NCBI GenBank assembly: GCA_003586115.2
Contig: QVOM02000034.1
Coordinates: 113,214,376 to 113,278,375 of the forward strand
Length of the DNA: 64,000 nt
Reading direction: 5' to 3'
Origin: Salvator merianae
Lineage: Eukaryota; Chordata; Lepidosauria; Squamata; Teiidae
This document shows positions 49,318-61,307 of the stretch, one piece after another. The translations under genes were made by a program, and so were the position numbers. Each line of letters opens with the position of its first letter. Position 1 is the stretch's first letter. The notes below the pieces were generated by a model, which was given only the letters and a program-made list of their open reading frames with translations, made no database searches and was not told the DNA's origin.

Positions 49318-51479
49318 TAGGGGTGTGCACGAAGCTTCGTGGCATTCGATTTTCGATCGAATTTCGTGATTCCGTGCCCTTCGCATCGAATGCGAAGGGC
49401 ACCAGAAATCACGAATGCGAATTGCGAAGGTCCCTCAATTTTTCGAAGTATTTCGGGACCTTCGCAATTTGCCAAAGTCTCACCTCTCTAGGCTGTCAGC
49501 GCTGGCGCTGACAGCCTAGGGTGAATCAGCCAGCCAGCAGCGAGTGGAAGTGCAGAAAATTCAACGGAAGGGAGGGATTCCCTTCCCGTTGATTTTCCTT
49601 CTCTTCCCCTCACTGATTCACCCCCCCTAGGCTGTCAGCGCGAGCGCTGACAGCCTAGGGTGAATGAGGCAGCCAGCAGACATCGGAAGCAGATAAATCA
49701 AGGCGAACGGAAGACCTTTTCGCCTTGATTTCTCTGCTTCAGATGGCGCTCGCCTCTCTCTCATCCCCCCCCCCAGTCTGTCATCAGACTGACAGACTGC
49801 GGCGGGAGTGAGAGAGCGCGCTGCGCCATCGGAAGCAGATAAATCAAGGCGAACGGAAGACCTTTTTGCCTTGATTTCTCTGCTTCAGATGGCGCTCGCC
49901 TCTCTCTCATCCCCCCCCCCCGTCTGTCATCAGACTGACAGACTGCGGCGGGAGTGAGAGAGCGCGCTGCGCCATCGGAAGCAGATAAATCAAGGCGAAC
50001 GGAAGACCTTTTCGCCTTGATTTCTCTGCTTCAGATGGCGCTCGCCTCTCTCTCATCCCCCCCCCCCGTCTGTCATCAGACTGACAGACTGCGGCGGGAG
50101 TGAGAGAGCGCGCTGCGCCATCGGAAGCAGATAAATCAAGGCGAACGGAAGACCTTTTCGCCTTGATTTCTCTGCTTCAGATGGCGCTCGCCTCTCTCTC
50201 ATCCCCCCCCCCCGTCTGTCATCAGACTGACAGACTGCGGCGGGAGTGAGAGAGCGCGCTGCGCCATCGGAAGCAGATAAATCAAGGCGAACGGAAGACC
50301 TTTTCGCCTTGATTTCTCTGCTTCAGATGGCGCTCGCCTCTCTCTCATCCCCCCCCCCCGTCTGTCATCAGACTGACAGACTGCGGCGGGAGTGAGAGAG
50401 CGCGCTGCGCCATCGGAAGCAGATAAATCAAGGCGAACGGAAGACCTTTTCGCCTTGATTTCTCTGCTTCAGATGGCGCTCGCCTCTCTCTCATCCCCCC
50501 CCCCCGTCTGTCATCAGACTGACAGACTGCGGCGGGAGTGAGAGAGCGCGCTGCGCCATCGGAAGCAGATAAATCAAGGCGAACGGAAGACCTTTTCGCC
50601 TTGATTTCTCTGCTTCAGATGGCGCTCGCCTCTCTCTCATCCCCCCCCCCAGTCTGTCATCAGACTGACAGACTGCGACGGGAGTGAGAGAGCGCGCTGC
50701 GCCATCGGAAGCAGATAAATCAAGGCGAACGGAAGACCTTTTCGCCTTGATTTCTCTGCTTCAGATGGCGCTCGCCCCTCTCTCATCCCCCCCCCCCGTC
50801 TGTCATCAGACTGACAGACTGCGGCGGGAGTGAGAGAGCGCGCTGCGCCATCGGAAGCAGATAAATCAAGGCGAACGGAAGACCTTTTCGCCTTGATTTC
50901 TCTGCTTCAGATGGCGCTCGCCTCTCTCTCATCCCCCCCCCCCGTCTGTCATCAGACTGACAGACTGCGGCGGGAGTGAGAGAGCGCGCTGCGCCATCGG
51001 AAGCAGATAAATCAAGGCGAACGGAAGACCTTTTCGCCTTGATTTCTCTGCTTCAGATGGCGCTCGCCTCTCTCTCATCCCCCCCCCCCAGTCTGTCATC
51101 AGACTGACAGACTGCGGCGGGAGTGAGAGAGCGCGCTGCGCCATCGGAAGCAGATAAATCAAGGCGAACGGAAGACCTTTTTGCCTTGATTTCTCTGCTT
51201 CAGATGGCACTCGCCTCTCTCTCATCCCCCCCCAGTCTGTCATCAGACTGACAGACTGGGGGGGGGGAATGAGAGAGAGGCGCCCCCCCCCCGAAGCAGA
51301 GAAATTAAGGCAAAGGTTTTCCCTTCGCCTTGATTTATCTGCTTCCGTTCGCGGCGAAGATTTTCGCCGCGAAAACGAAGGGCTTCATTTTCGTGCGTAT
51401 TTTTTGCACGAAAACGAAGCCTAGGAGCTTCGCAGTCCTGCAAAGCGAAAAGGGAAAAGTGCCTTCGTGCACATCCCTC
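49318..51479. mobile_element. Non-autonomous hAT-like element, type A, with internal satellite
   Basis: It starts TAGGGGTGTGCACGAAGCTT and ends CCTTCGTGCACATCCCT plus one changed base (C for A at 51479). The octamer cttcttct lies immediately left (49310-49317) and right (51480-51487), consistent with an 8-bp target duplication. The first 360 bp and last 190 bp resemble the type-A copy at 8-710, including the paired gctgtcagcgc...gcgctgacagc stem near 49492 and 49631. Between them a 146-bp unit is repeated about eleven times. No transposase frame is present; a 104-codon minus frame at 50929-51243 simply runs through two satellite units. Confidence 0.9.
49681..51285. repeat. 146-bp tandem satellite, about 11 units, inside hAT element
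   Basis: Unit starts (catcggaagcagataaatca) occur at 49681, 49827, 49973, 50119, 50265, 50411, 50557, 50703, 50849, 50995 and 51142, a spacing of 146 bp with one of 147 due to a longer C run. Units are nearly identical; examples of single changes are gcgacggg near 50678, cgcccctc near 50774, and tttttgcc in the second and last units. Each unit has two inverted repeats: a long stem gaagcagataaatcaaggcg with its complement, and gtctgtca-tcagac-tgacagac. The last unit decays from about 51227. Confidence 0.95.
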
Positions 51480-51563
51480 CTTCTTCTTCTTCTTCTTCTT
51501 CTTCTTCTTCTTCTTCTTCTTCTTCTTCTTCTTCTTCTTCTTCTTCTTCTTCTTCTTCTTCTT
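51480..51563. repeat. (CTT)n microsatellite abutting the hAT element
   Basis: About 28 uninterrupted CTT units begin exactly at the right target duplication of the hAT element. The left flank has only ccttcttct. Confidence 0.95.
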
Positions 51564-52342
51564 TATTTATTATTACTCCTCTAGATCATGTTCCTTCATC
51601 TCAGTACTGTTAACATGTTCATTGTGCTGCCATCTTTATCCCTTTCCCAGACTCAGCCATCCCTGTTGGTTTTTCTCACAGATGCAGCCTTTCCCCTGTG
51701 TTGTGATATGTATGTGCTTATAGCATTTTGGGTACAGAAACAGAGCACCCTACATCCAGTAAGGAGTACAACACCATGCCTGTAGTATAGACCCAACAAG
51801 AACCAAATCTAGTTACACTTCAATACTGTGTGGAGAGTTCCCTTCACAGCAGTGATCTAGTCCCATGCTTTGATGGAAGCATTTTGCACTGTGTCATTCA
51901 CCCCTGCGGCAGCTCCCATGCCTCTCACACTAGATCACACTAAGTTGTGTGGATGCAGCCCTGGTGGAGCAGGATAGGGCCATCTACATTTCAGATAGTC
52001 CATGCTATCTCTGCCATGGTCACTGGCTCAAAAGGCTGGGAACTTTTCATTCCAGGTCTGCACAGTTTTTGAGAGGGTGCCTTCCTGTGGTGCTTCCTGG
52101 AGCACCACTGAAAAGGATCCCCAATGATCCACTGGTAAGCTAGTAGATCTTACTGTCAAGGCCTATTGGCAGAGAAAAATATGACACCATCTTGGCACCC
52201 TATGCTGCTCTCTTGTTTAATCCATTCTGGATAAAGAATTCTAGGAGGGGGCAGAACTTCCCCTCTTTCACACCAGTGTGCAGAAATCTTACTAGTATAC
52301 TTATCCAGGCAAGTGAAGGAGGATGATAGTGGTTGGGAATGG
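51564..52342. other. Unassigned stretch with a MITE-like segment
   Basis: At about 51960-52180 blocks such as 'ggctgggaacttttcattcc', 'aaaaggatccccaatgatcc' and 'gtagatcttactgtcaaggcc' resemble the 25146 MITE family, but the ends and orientation are unclear. The rest is unassigned. Confidence 0.4.
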
Positions 52343-52688
52343 GTAGACATTACCCATAATCTGGGGGTCTCAAAGTGCTGTACCACCAAGAAGCAGGGAT
52401 TTGCCGAGGTACAGACACTTTTGGCTATCAGAAATGAAAATGGGCATCATAAATGCATTTAGTACATAGGTTGCAAGTGCAGGGAACTTGAGCAGGGAAC
52501 TGTACTAGACCAGGATCCATCTTTACTCACCAGTATTCAGATTGTAAAATGCAGGTTTGATTTTAAAAGGACAAGGAAGAGATTGCAAAATGTTCTGTGT
52601 TTGTGTACAGAGTAAAGGGATTGGACAGACATCTGCATAGGAGCAGTCTCAGGAGATAATCCACTCAGATGGCTTGATAGTAGCTTAT

Positions 52689-53429
52689 CTTGATGGAACA
52701 ATGGGAAAAACTTTGGACTAAAGATTTGAAATTCACTGTATGTAATGCTTTAAAAGAGAATGTACAGTATATAAGATGATGTATCAATGGTATTCAACAC
52801 CTTATAAAATTTCAAAAATGTGTGAGGCATGTTAAGTAAGAGTTGGAAATGTAAAAAGCAAGAAGGTATTTTTTAATCAAATGTGGCATACCTGTGTAAA
52901 AGCAAAAGAAAAATGGGTGCAAATATTTATGGTTATGCAGAAGATTTTAAAGATAAACATTCCTTTTAAACTGGAACTTTACTTATTGGGGATAATAAAA
53001 ATAAGTTTGAGGAAGCTAATATGTTATTGCAAAATATGGTGATTGTAGCTGGAATTGTATATGCACAGAAATGGAAAGGGGACAAAATACCAACAGTGGA
53101 TGATTGGTTGGTCAAAATGATGGACTTGGCCAAGACAGATAAATTGACTAACTTACTGAGAAATAAGACAGTTGATAGGTTTATAAAAACGTATAATCTT
53201 TTATTGACTTTTTGCAAGAATTGGAAAGAGGACTTGTGATTGTTGGATTTGAAGAATGAAGAGGAAAGAAGACAATTGGTGGAAGAAAAGAATTGAAAGT
53301 GATCATGAGGGGCAAGAAACAAGAAATGTAGAAGAAACATTGGAAGAAGGAAGCAATCAGTAGTAAAAATGTTACTGTATGAATTGTTGAACTTAATGTA
53401 AATTTTTTATGTCAAAAAAAAAAAAAAAA
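52689..53429 (+). mobile_element. 5'-truncated L1 LINE insertion with 13-bp target duplication
   Basis: The 741-bp insert encodes a decayed C-terminal end of an L1-type ORF2, followed by a short 3' region and a run of A residues (53415-53429). It is bounded by gatagtagcttat (52676-52688) and gatagtagctcat (53430-53442), a 13-bp direct repeat with one mismatch. A truncated 5' end, poly-A tail and target duplication of this length are the hallmarks of target-primed reverse transcription. It sits inside an older repeat whose uninterrupted counterpart is at 31301. Confidence 0.88.
53021..53239 (+). pseudogene. L1 ORF2 C-terminal fragment
   Basis: The 72-codon open segment has ARGE-like spacing typical of the L1 tail: an IVAGIVYAQKWKGDKIPTVD stretch (about residues 8-27), then WLVKMMDLAKTDKLT and FIKTYNLLLTFCKNWKED. 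The pattern 'A..L..K.WK....PT...W...M...A...KLT' is the conserved C-terminus of L1 ORF2 proteins after the cysteine-rich region. Upstream sequence back to 52689 shows the same protein in broken frame. It lacks endonuclease and reverse transcriptase and cannot function. Confidence 0.75.
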
Positions 53430-53720
53430 GATAGTAGCTCATATGATCTTGAGCAGAATTTTAAAAGGACAACATTAGGCTATTTGGCATTTCAGACCAA
53501 GCTTTGTTTACAGCGACATGGGTTTACATCTGGGGAGACTCTCATTAAGAATGTAAGGCAGCAGCATTGAAACTGACTGAAAACTGGTTCCAACAAGATA
53601 TTGGCTTTTATTTAAAGTAAAGGTCACCCATTTAAGCCCATCAGCACTCCACCTGGGCACATTGACTGAGAAGGAAAGAAGCATCAAATATGGTCACTAG
53701 TGAAATAAATATTACATCAA

Positions 53721-54819
53721 TTACTCCCACCCCTTCATTTTTTTTTTTTCTGCCAGATCTTTTCCATTGACTTCTAACACAGCCATTAGTCCCACCCCTG
53801 GGCAGAACGTAAGATCAGGGCAGCCCCCAGGTCCTGATGAGCATAAAAATTCACAACAGGAGAAATCAGATGTGTGCATACTAGCACAAGCTACATTATC
53901 CCTTACCATCTCTATGTTACACTGCTCCTGCTCTGCCACAAGAAGATACCTCACTCTTTTCCACTTTTCTTGCCTACCATCTTGCTGCTTCAACCCAAAA
54001 CAGCCCCACTTGTCCAGATTCAGATCTGTGCAAGAGTTTGTTTGTTTGTTTGTTTGTTTATTTATTTCATATTGCTAACACAGAGTTGTGCTCTTCTGGA
54101 GCTCAGCAGCTACAATGGAAATTTTACTGGACATCCGAGCTTAATCACCGGCAGCAGATCATCTATCACAAATCCCCTTCACCTCTGAAGGTGAGAACTG
54201 GCTGCTTCTGACTGAGCTAAAGTCTTCTTGTACTAGGCTAGTGCATATTTAAGTAATTTCCCCTTCTATCTCCTACTATCCACTCCTTTCTGTTACAACC
54301 TGTCAAAATGGACCTAAATTGACCTCCCTATTCACAAAAAAGCCACTACTAGGGAGATTTTCACCTTTTTGACCCTTTGTGCCTGCTTAGTATGTTGCAA
54401 GGAAGGAGGCCTCTATCTTTGACTACATAGGAACTGCACTCAGTTTTATAGCCTTGACAGTTTTCCCAATCAACTGATTGTTGTCAAAAGCCATCATTTC
54501 TGTAGTTTCACACTGTTTTTGAGTTTGTCTTCTTGTTTTAATAAAGCTGGTGCTTTGATTAGATCTGATCTCTGTCTAGAGGTATTTTTCTTGTCTCTTG
54601 ATTTTTCTTTTATGGAGGTACTGTGCCAATTTACCATTTTTAGAACCGTAGTGTAAAGATCTCATTTGGAGCTAGTTGCTTGGGTGAGCTGTCTTCCTCA
54701 TTAAAATCTTTATACCCAGTGCAGTGCTTGCAACAGTAATCTGGTGCTGCCTGCAATAACATCTGGTAGGTTAAGGATGTGAATCAGAGATCCTATGTGC
54801 TTTTAATGGAATGGGCATC
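53721..54819. other. Unassigned stretch with (GTTT)n
   Basis: A (GTTT)n/(ATTT)n tract lies at 54037-54066. No gene recognised in the rest. Confidence 0.4.
54037..54066. repeat. (GTTT)n microsatellite
   Basis: About six GTTT units pass into two ATTT units. Confidence 0.9.
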
Positions 54820-55010
54820 TTTCTGTTTTCGTTTTCTATATTTGTTTGTGTGTGTTTGTATTATCTGTTTAATTTAATAATGTAGTATTTCACATTGTTT
54901 ATATTGTATTATTTTCTTTTCCCCCCTGCAATCTGCCTTGAGAAGTTTTATTTGGAAAGGTGGTATATAAATAAATTGATAGGATTATATTATATTGGAT
55001 AAAATAAAAT
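54820..55010 (+). mobile_element. 3' end of an L2-type LINE or a SINE sharing its tail
   Basis: The block tgccttgagaagttttattt followed by ggtggtatataaataaattg matches the organisation at 10237-10280 of the long L2 copy (tgccttgaga, then gcgggatataaataa). Such 3' ends are shared by L2 elements and the SINEs they mobilise. No coding sequence is attached. Confidence 0.55.
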
Positions 55011-56688
55011 AAGATATCATAAAGTTGTATATCATTGACTTAGCTGACATTTCATAAAAAATAAGAAAATAGAAATTTGACCCAAATGGCTTACAAAATA
55101 ATTGAGGAAAAGCTATAGAGAAACGCAGAGAAAATTGTTCATTTTTAAGAAAGACATTTTAAACTTTTCCCCTTGCACTTCCATTACAATTATTATCACA
55201 TTTGTCCAATTTTGACACTTTGATAAACATTATTCTAATTAATATTGGCATTGCAAGCAAACAAATGAGATATCTTTCCATCTGTGATGGAAATGCAACC
55301 TTATACACCTATTCTGGATGTTGATCACAGTTGAAATAAACAAAATAATTAAGGAAATAATAACATCTACTCTTGAACTTTGCTTATTCTCATTTTGGAA
55401 AGGTAGTTAAACCACAATTAAAAGCTGGTTGAATATATGGTATTAGCAGCAAGAATTGTCATGGAACAAAACTGAAAGAAACACACAAGTTTGAATCTCA
55501 ATATGTGTCATCATATGGCATGGAACTTGGCAAGTAATGAGTGTACTCCCCAGAAATTTAACCACATGCCAGGAAAATCCAATCAGTTTACCTTTGCAGT
55601 TACAATGGAAACTATTATTATGTCATTGACCACAACTCAAAAACTTTGCATTTGCCATCTAAATATATAATAAATTTTTGGATGCAAGAATGTCTCTAAA
55701 TTTTATATTTTTAAATTAAGGAGACAACCTTTAGTCATAGAAAAGATCCTTTGGATCATCACAACACAAGTCTCAGAAATGATTGTAACACAATTACTAA
55801 AATAACACTTTTAGAATACTCATATTACTACTTTAGCAATGCTTTTAACAGTCAGTGCTGTATTACATTGTGCTAGGTTTCCATGTCTGAGCAAGCAATT
55901 TAAAGGGTTGTTGCAAAAAATAAAATGACTGGTAGAAGAACAGAATCAGACCTTGATTTGGATGGTTTTGGTCAGCCTGTTTTTGCTATTGCACATCTGA
56001 GCAATTGTGATCTACCTTTATTTATGCGCCTTTTTTTTTCTTTTTAAATCATGGCTTGGCTTCTAATCTCTTAGACCAGCTGTCCTAAAGAGGGTATGCA
56101 GCCACAGCTTGAATGCGCTCTGCTCCTCTACTTTGTATTTGAGGATGGAGAGGACCATAGGAGAATGATCGCTTGAGAACTGATCGAATCTTTACATAGC
56201 ACTTGGGAGAAAGCAGAGACAATGGCAAAGACAGTGACTCAACCTTTAGAAAAACTGCAGGAGGAAGCAGAAGGAAGGAAGCAGAGAAAACCTGTCTGCA
56301 AGCTGTTGATTGGATTACAGGTAGGACCCTACAGATGTCCTTCCACTAGTGCCTTTTCTTTCTGCTCCTTTCTTCGCTGTCATCAGGTAAGCCACACTCT
56401 GAAGGTGGGAATAGGACAAGTTCTTTCAGTTCAGCACAATCATTGGTTGTATTAAGCCATGAAACTTGGCTTTATAAGAAGTCACACTAGCCTAAACTCC
56501 AATCTAACCTCTACAGCTTGCCCACCCCCACCCCTCAATTTCCTTGGTACAAAAGAATAAACAAATTAGGAAAGGCATAGCTTAGTGCTTTCTCTCAACC
56601 TAGAATTATGTCCAGCTCCTCTGTAAAAAGTATGATTTATAAGCCAAGTATAGTTTAAGGTTACCTCCCAATGTCTGATTTTGACATA
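55011..56688. other. Unassigned AT-rich stretch
   Basis: No gene, RNA or transposon recognised; only short T runs near 56030. Confidence 0.4.
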
Positions 56689-56869
56689 GGACCTTTCTGC
56701 ACTTGGCTTTATTCTGGATTATATCCCGGCATAGGGACCTTCTGTCCACATGTTTGTACAGATTACAGCAGGCCCCTGGTGGGGGCCTGCCATAGTTCAT
56801 ACTAGCTTGCAGATGGCAGGTCCCTATTCCAGGATATAATCTGGAATAAGGCCAAGTGCAGAAAGGGCC
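56689..56869. mobile_element. 181-bp MITE (GGCCCTTTCTGCACTT termini)
   Basis: Runs from ggacctttctgcacttggct to ggccaagtgcagaaagggcc with ata on both sides (56686-56688 and 56870-56872). Most of the element can fold on itself. A second complete copy lies only 92 bp downstream. Confidence 0.85.
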
Positions 56870-56961
56870 ATAGTACCACCATGCACAATAGTTTAACCCA
56901 GAGTTTTGGCTTATCTTCATGTGTGAGTATGTCCATAGAAGGAGAGAAAGCAGAAATTAAT

Positions 56962-57142
56962 GGCCCTTTCTGCACTTGGCCTTATTGTGGATCATATCCC
57001 AGAATAGGGACCTGCTATGCACATGCTAGTGCAAACTATGGAAAGGCCTTGCCCAGGGTCTACCATAGTCTGCATTAGCATGCAGATGGCAGGTCCCTAT
57101 TCTGAGATATAATCCGGAATACATCCAAGTGCAGAAAGGGCC
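56962..57142. mobile_element. 181-bp MITE (GGCCCTTTCTGCACTT termini)
   Basis: Runs from ggccctttctgcacttggcc to ccaagtgcagaaagggcc with aat on both sides (56959-56961 and 57143-57145). The length is identical to the copy at 56689 and they differ by scattered substitutions, so they are separate insertions and not a segmental duplication: their flanks differ. Confidence 0.85.
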
Positions 57143-57521
57143 AATGTGTTTTCTTCTCCATAATGTTAATCACCTGTACTATTTGTCAAAAAGTGAAGTT
57201 TTTCAACAAGGAAAATAGGATGCACAATGAATGCACAAACTAGAAAATGCAAAGTAAATTTGGATGCAGTAGGTAGTTTAAGTCTTTTGGAACTTTCTGA
57301 GAATTTTAAACACTCATCTAGAAGAGGACAGCATCCATCTATCCCTAGTAAAAATCCTCCAAGTTACCTTCATCAGGTAGATTAAAGCTTTTTAATTACA
57401 CTGCCTATTGAGAACAAATGTAGAAAGCTTGGGAGAAATAGATCAAAGTGAGGCAGTGGAATTTCGGATGTGTTTTTGTCCCCTGACAAAGCAAGTTTGG
57501 GAAATTCTCCTGGGAAGCAAG
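57143..57521. other. Unassigned stretch
   Basis: Nothing recognised. Confidence 0.4.
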
Positions 57522-58006
57522 GAGTGTTTTCACACTTATGTTAGAACAGAATAACTATCCTGTTCTATGATGGAATGGACCCCAACAGTGTGGACACCAT
57601 CCACACTGTGGGGCTCTAGACAAGAATATCAACAGTGTGAATGCTGGTATCCTGTTTCTGACCTTCACTGTGACAGCAGCCAGGAAACATCCGGCCACTG
57701 CCATGGTAAATGGCAGTGCCATGGCTCATGGAGGCACACATAGGCATGATCACACGATCGTGCAGGTACCGTCAAGGTGCACCATGTGGTCATGTGTTTG
57801 CACTTGGAAGTGGGTGTGGACAAATTTTACTGGGATCAGGCTAGCTGCTCCTGGTCAAGTTGTGGACCACAATTTAGTACTCCACAGCTAACCATGATTG
57901 GGAGCAGTTGTAGGTTGTTCCCAGTTGCATGGGCCACTGCACAGTGTGGAGACACTTGCTTATTGAGTGAGCAGACACTCACCAGGCAAGAAGTGAGAAA
58001 AGACCC
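57522..58006. mobile_element. MITE, GGGCCTTTTCACACTT family
   Basis: The left end gagtgttttcacacttatg and right end aagtgagaaaagaccc are an imperfect inverted pair. Internal blocks match 4519-5171 in order, including 'gctggtatcctgtttctgac', 'ggtcaagttgtggaccacaa' and 'catgattgggagcagttgt', here without a nested insertion. It is non-coding. Confidence 0.65.
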
Positions 58007-61000
58007 ATGAATATGGTGTGCATTGCACTGCCTCCTTCCTGTGTGATTGATGTCCTGAACACAAATTTGATATCCAAGGTCTGGGGGATGTAAGTACATT
58101 AATTTCCCCAAGCACATGGAACTTTGGATATGCTTCCAATTCAAAGTCCCCCCCATACCCCATTTCCACATTTCTTGACTGATTTTGACAAAATTAGGGA
58201 TGAAAGGCAGCAACTATTTACTGGCTAACTTTTTGTTCAAGAACAGAAAATAATAGAAGTATTAAAGAAATTAATTTGTGTATGACACAGGAGGTCTATC
58301 TTCTGTAGTTGAAGCCATGTCATTGGACAGCAGAATATTACAGATTCCATTATGATCATCTCTTGCAGAAGGAACCAGGTCCTATGTTCCCCTTTGTTTC
58401 AGCAACTTTTCTGTGGCTATAGCTGTGGAAATAGCTATAGGATAAATGCCTCCAAGCATTGTGAAATGGTTAGGAATTGAGGAGAAGTTCATTTGGCCCT
58501 CATTTTGGAGCAAACTGATCATTTTTTCAGATCCTAGGTTTAAACGCAGTTTGAAGCAGAACTGGCAATCATATTATGGCAGTGAATCTGAGAAACACCA
58601 GTCATGAAAATATTTGAATATTGAAAACCACACAATGCGCAAACAACAGTCCTTGAAGCCACAAATAGGATATAAAGGGACATATTTACATACAGTTATG
58701 GAATAAGATTCAACAGGGCTTATGAATAGTAATATATGGTAACTTCATATGTATCTCTTTTAAGTGTAAGCTGATATTTTTTATGTCTTAACCTTTTAAA
58801 AATGCTCAAACAACTTAAACACGGTTGAAAATCAGAGTGTTCATTGACTTCTAACACTGGCACTTGTACTCAGGTTGCATGTTCTTGCTAATACTGCAAA
58901 TCAAGTTGACTATTTGTGGCCTTCTTCAAGAGACTGAAGATGATTGTTACATGATTTACTCTATTTATCATGGTGTGCCTCTTATATTTTTGCAAAGCTT
59001 CCTACAGGCCATATAAACTGAAGAGATGACTAGACTGTAATAGATGTAATTAATGAATCCTGGCACTATGATTAAACAAATTTGTATCTCCACTTGAGAA
59101 TGTTTCTTAATGCTTTATACTCAAGTAGGACAATGATAAACAAACTTCTTTTTTGGACACACTTTCAAATTCCTGAAATTTGTTTATTTAGCTCTATGCT
59201 AATTTATTTTGCTCATAGCCCATCCTCCTTTTCTTGAAACTTAGGGGATCTAACAACAGCTTTTGGACGTGCTGTAGAAAGCTCACCGTAAAACCAGGTA
59301 AGATAAGAAATGCATGAAAGGAAATATTAATACTAATAAGAAATCATAATAATAAAAAAGGAACATTTGGTATTCAGATTTTTTATTTATTTACTATAAT
59401 TGTATAGCCACTTAAGAATAGAAGTTCACAGAACAAACATGAGAAACAGCAATTAAGATTATATTAGAATACATAAAAAGAACCCACACACAAATATAGG
59501 AAGACGCGGAATCCTGAATTAAAGCAATATTATGAGGCATTCTAATTAAGAAGTGGGTTCAAATAGAATTTTAGGAAGTACCAACATTGTTGAAATCATT
59601 CATAGAGGAATAATTAGGATAATTAGGGATCAAAAGAAACTGCCTGGGGGGGGGGGGAATGAAAAGCAAGAATCTTTTTACTAAAATGCATTAATAACAT
59701 AAAATCACCCACAAAGACATGATACAACAAAGGTTAACAATAAAGCATTTATCAGAACAAATGCAAAGATTATTTAAAATCCCAAGAAAGACAGAAAAAA
59801 CTCTTTAAAAATACAAGGAAAAGTACTGACACTGAACAGTGGATTCAGAGCTGTCAAAAGCAGGGAAAAATTCTGCAGTAAGAAGTAAACTTAGTTAGAT
59901 GCTTTCACCTTAAACCCAACAGCAGCACCCTTCTTGCTTCAACTTTATCAATGAAAGGTCATTTAAGGACAGATTTTGACAGCTGATATCATAATCTGTT
60001 TATAGAAAGTTTATTAATATGAAACCTACTCCTACCCACTAAAGATTTGTCCTAAACCTAACCTAAATGTCCTTCAATCACAAATTTCACCCTTCCGATG
60101 AGATGAATGAGATCTCTATCCTCAAGACAGACCTTGCACTTCCAGTTGAAGTTTCTTGTAATGCAGCAGCATTTTAAAGAGAAGAGAATCAATATAGCTC
60201 CATTTCAAAACAAAAAAAAACAAAAACCCTCTTACAGTAATTTCAAAGTTCAAAGATTTTTAGTTGAAAAGAGGTGGTTTTAAAACTGTGCTTTAAAACA
60301 ATAAATGGCCAAATATTTTGCTTTGGTTGTAAACAGACTGCTTTTATCTTAATACTGCACAAAGAAATTACAACCTCACTCCTTCCTGCATATTTCAGTG
60401 AACTTCTATGAACCTTGGTACACATAATAAAGACATGCAGGAATGCCATATTTCATACAGACATTTCATCAAATGTATGTATGTGCTGATGATTATCAAG
60501 GGTTATCAATTAGCCCAGTGTGTCTTCCTTGTTCCAGATAACAGTTATTTGTTTTACTACAATAAAATGAAGTTTTACAGTAAAATGAAGTCTCACAATT
60601 CTAAAACAGCCATAAATATCAATCCCCTTTGTTTATCTCTTACTCAACACACCAAATGTCTGCTGCTACAGATATCATCCTCTCTACCAAACCTATATTA
60701 TCTTGTCTAATTGTTTGACCTCTCTTTATAAAATCATGCTAAACTTCACCAAACATTGTTTCCTTAATTTACTTCTGTTGCATGTGAAATCACAAAATTT
60801 ATTTTATGCTAATTAACATGAATTGTCATAACTACTTTTTTCCAGAATTCTTTCTCTTTGCCTTTCCTATCAAAAATCAAATGAAAGGAAAATTCATCCT
60901 TTTAACACTTTAAAATCAAATTGCTTGCTTCTTACCCTGCAATATGGAGCAAGTGTTACATAGAAAACTCCAAGTGTTATAGTGTTCTGTTCTGTGGTTC

Positions 61001-61194
61001 AGCTTAAAAACCAATTGTATTATAGATTTTCAACAAGGATCAGCTCCCTAGTTTTTGTTTAAAAATCAAATGTGGAGGCAAGACTTTGTTTGTGGAATAA
61101 TTAATCCCAGAGTTTACAGTACAGTACAATACAGTAACCACATGGAAGAAATGACAAAATAAATAAATAAATAAATCTTAATTCCTTTTATATA
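58007..61194. other. Unassigned AT-rich stretch
   Basis: A G run of about 13 lies at 59646-59658 and an (AAAT)n tract at 61157-61176. No exon, RNA gene or transposon was recognised. Confidence 0.4.
61157..61176. repeat. (AAAT)n microsatellite
   Basis: About five AAAT units. Confidence 0.85.
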
Positions 61195-61300
61195 GTGGTC
61201 CCCAGATTTTGGAACAACCTTCCTCTGGAAGTACATCAGGACACAATTATGTCTTTGATAGTTTTTGTCTTTAAAACATACCTCTTCACCTATCATTTCT
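61195..61300 (+). pseudogene. L2-like LINE ORF2 C-terminal fragment
   Basis: Plus-strand translation gives PRFWNNLPLEVHQ followed by SLIVFVFKTYLFTYHF. This matches the PKLWNSLPMEA...FHKQVKTFLFRKAF end of the long L2 copy (about 9948-10040) in both sequence pattern and spacing. It is an isolated remnant with no attached polymerase or 3' tail. Confidence 0.65.
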
Positions 61301-61307
61301 GTTCTCT

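Larger units (their letters stand above)
52343..53720. repeat. Unassigned interspersed repeat, copy 2, split by L1 insertion
   Basis: The left part (52343-52688) and the right part (53443-53720) together align with 31301-31985. The break coincides exactly with the L1 insertion and its target duplication, so the repeat is older than the L1. The family is not recognised. Confidence 0.7.

Noticed and set aside
49681..51285. A CRISPR-like array
   Set aside because: The units are contiguous 146-bp tandem repeats without unique spacers, inside a eukaryotic transposon.
51330..51584. Plus frame ending in a long Leu run
   Set aside because: Produced by the CTT microsatellite and the end of the hAT element.
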